From Candidatus Woesearchaeota archaeon (GTDB lineage Archaea > Nanobdellota > Nanobdellia > Woesearchaeales > 21-14-0-10-32-9), in the NCBI GenBank assembly GCA_003562145.1, contig PWWA01000074.1:1-6113 (forward strand): a DNA stretch of 6,113 bases. The letters are read 5' to 3'. The position numbers were made by a program, and so were the translations under genes. The notes beneath the pieces are model-generated. The model was not told the DNA's origin, made no database searches, and saw only the letters and a list, made by a program, of their open reading frames with translations. This document shows, in pieces, positions 5,510-6,113 of this stretch (the stretch's first letter is position 1; every line of letters starts with the position of its first letter).

Positions 5510-5517
5510 TTTAAATA
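5510..5517 (+). promoter_or_regulatory. TATA box of the 78-aa protein gene
   Basis: TTTAAATA on the + strand predicts transcription start near 5540, leaving a leader of about 25 nt that contains a strong Shine-Dalgarno. It lies about 30 bp from the herA TATA box on the other strand, so the two genes form a compact divergent promoter pair. Confidence 0.55.
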
Positions 5518-5550
5518 ATATTAGTCTTTTCAATTCTTTTAGTAGCTTAA

Positions 5551-5558
5551 AAGGAGGT
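5551..5558 (+). promoter_or_regulatory. Strong Shine-Dalgarno that decides the start of the 78-aa protein
   Basis: AAGGAGGT is a near-perfect complement to the 16S rRNA 3' end. Two in-frame ATGs follow. The first (5559) touches the motif, with no usable spacer; the second (5565) lies 7 nt from GGAGG, the standard distance. The second is therefore the likely start. Confidence 0.75.
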
Positions 5559-5564
5559 ATGTTT

Positions 5565-5801
5565 ATGGCGGAAAAGCAATCTAAGGACGAGCAAATAGGT
5601 ATTCATAAAGGTTCTCTTTCAACACTGGTTAAGGAGCGCCAGGAATTGATGAGGCTGGTCAATATTGTGGAGCAGTTAATGCAGATGCATATCGGTGCTT
5701 TGAAGGAGCTTGGTGTGGATGTTGAGAAGCAGGCTAAGGAAGTGATGAAGGATGGTGGTTCTGGCTCCAAGAAAAAGGCCCCGATAGAAGACATACTTTA
5801 A
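5565..5801 (+). CDS. Small helical protein of unknown function, divergent from herA
   Basis: I do not recognise a named family. The 78-aa product has a charged N-terminus with IGIHKGSLSTL (11-21), one or two amphipathic helices from about residue 17 to 62 with heptad-like hydrophobics (LVNIVEQLMQMHIGALKELG at 31-50), a flexible GGSGSKKK linker (64-71) and a short C-terminal APIEDIL. There is no signal peptide, transmembrane segment, cysteine or zinc motif. The helical core suggests self-association or partner binding, and the terminal IEDIL could be a docking peptide; both are inference. The frame stays open upstream to 5424, but that part lies antisense to herA and crosses both promoters, so it is not coding. 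Strong ribosome-binding site and own TATA box suggest good expression. Confidence 0.8.
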   Translation: MAEKQSKDEQIGIHKGSLSTLVKERQELMRLVNIVEQLMQMHIGALKELGVDVEKQAKEVMKDGGSGSKKKAPIEDIL

Positions 5802-5820
5802 GTTATCACTCTTAAGTGCT

Positions 5821-5838
5821 AAAAAAGGAAAGTTTTTT
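5821..5838 (+). terminator. A6/T6 palindrome, possible terminator after the 78-aa gene
   Basis: Six As and six Ts separated by GGAAAG can fold into a weak A-T hairpin ending in a T run, 20 bp after the stop codon. A small CACT/AGTG stem (5807-5818) precedes it. The T run also forms the front of the next gene's TATA box, so both uses may coexist; neither is strong. Confidence 0.3.
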
Positions 5839-5841
5839 ATA
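5834..5841 (+). promoter_or_regulatory. TATA box of the last gene (leaderless type)
   Basis: TTTTTATA, preceded by purine-rich GGAAAG as a possible BRE, is centred 26-27 bp before ATG 5864. No Shine-Dalgarno precedes that ATG, so a leaderless transcript is predicted. Confidence 0.55.
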
Positions 5842-5863
5842 GTCAGGATTGTTTTCTTTTGCC

Positions 5864-6113
5864 ATGGAAGAATCTTCTGATATTAACGTATTTAAGCAGG
5901 CAACTGACTTTAGGAATAGAGTAAAAAAAATCAAGGAAAAATACGAGCATTTAAAACCTGAAAAACCTGTTCTTGAAACAAAGCATAAATATAAGTCTAT
6001 CCTAGATGAATACAATAAAAAAGTTGAAGATTACTGGCAGAAATCTGAGAAATACGAAGAAGCACTACTTAACGAAATATTCTCCTTTGACAAGAACAAT
6101 CCTCTCGCCATAA
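5864..6113 (+). CDS. Lys/Glu-rich protein of unknown function, 3'-truncated by the window edge
   Basis: An ATG-initiated frame stays open for 83 codons to the end of the window, so the gene continues beyond it. The visible part begins MEESSDINVFKQATDF and is hydrophilic and helical, rich in Lys, Glu and Tyr (for example VEDYWQKSEKYEEALLNEI), with no membrane segment or recognisable motif. It may be the N-terminal helical region of a larger protein. The TATA box spacing and an unbroken frame in otherwise AT-rich sequence support it as real. It has no Shine-Dalgarno. It follows the 78-aa gene after 62 bp. I cannot assign a family. Confidence 0.65.
   Translation, partial: MEESSDINVFKQATDFRNRVKKIKEKYEHLKPEKPVLETKHKYKSILDEYNKKVEDYWQKSEKYEEALLNEIFSFDKNNPLAI

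Noticed and set aside
5456..5533. N-terminal extension of herA to the upstream ATG at 5533
   Set aside because: The 26 extra residues precede the HAS barrel, which starts at MILGRI. They would cover the herA TATA box and the divergent promoter; the TATA spacing fits ATG 5455.
5424..5564. N-terminal extension of the 78-aa gene to ATG 5424 (hydrophobic stretch resembling a membrane segment)
   Set aside because: It is antisense to the herA 5' end and crosses both promoters; the strong Shine-Dalgarno at 5551-5558 points to ATG 5565. The hydrophobicity is a by-product of AT-rich promoter sequence.
1..6113. CRISPR array, insertion sequence, prophage or toxin-antitoxin genes
   Set aside because: I saw no regularly spaced repeats, transposase motifs, terminal inverted repeats, or recognisable toxin or phage genes. 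The tRNA has no integrase or duplicated 3' end nearby to suggest an attachment site.

Overview
The window reads as archaeal chromosome, most likely from a DPANN-type lineage. It carries archaeal information-processing genes (exosome subunit Rrp42, RNA polymerase subunits K and P, ribosomal protein L37Ae, KEOPS subunit Pcc1, prefoldin beta, UPF0147). Promoters are TATA boxes with no bacterial -10/-35 elements. Several genes have a TATA box centred about 27 bp before the ATG and no Shine-Dalgarno, so leaderless mRNAs are predicted. The DPANN placement is inference from compact, shortened proteins and a non-canonical tRNA intron; I cannot assign a phylum from sequence alone.

Left part (1-1480, + strand): the 3' part of rrp42, then rpoK and an MnmC-like (DUF752) SAM-dependent methyltransferase, tightly packed or overlapping. 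A TATA box overlapping the methyltransferase stop codon then leads into a tRNA-Pro(UGG) gene at 1512-1619. This tRNA is broken by a 34-nt intron in its T-loop (between positions 59 and 60). The junctions fold into a bulge-helix-bulge with a perfect 4-bp central helix, and splicing restores a fully regular tRNA. This is the most distinctive thing in the window.

Middle (1650-2864, + strand): rpl37ae, rpoP (45 aa), pcc1, pfdB and a UPF0147 gene form a compact cluster. This is the classic archaeal exosome/ribosome/transcription superoperon, here split by rpoK, the methyltransferase gene and the tRNA. No other promoter is evident, so the tRNA and this cluster probably share the TATA box at 1474-1481.

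Right part (2878-5455, - strand): a HerA-like hexameric ATPase with a long C-terminal extension lies upstream of a short MscS-type membrane protein. Both have leaderless-type promoters. No nurA, mre11 or rad50 is visible beside herA. Divergent from herA is a 78-aa helical protein of unknown function with a strong Shine-Dalgarno (5565-5801). It is followed by a Lys/Glu-rich reading frame that runs off the window end (5864-6113).

No CRISPR, insertion sequence, rRNA or clear integration site is seen, and no intergenic stretch exceeds about 170 bp. Apart from the tRNA intron and the altered superoperon order, this is ordinary core-genome sequence; I see no evidence of a new defence or mobile system.
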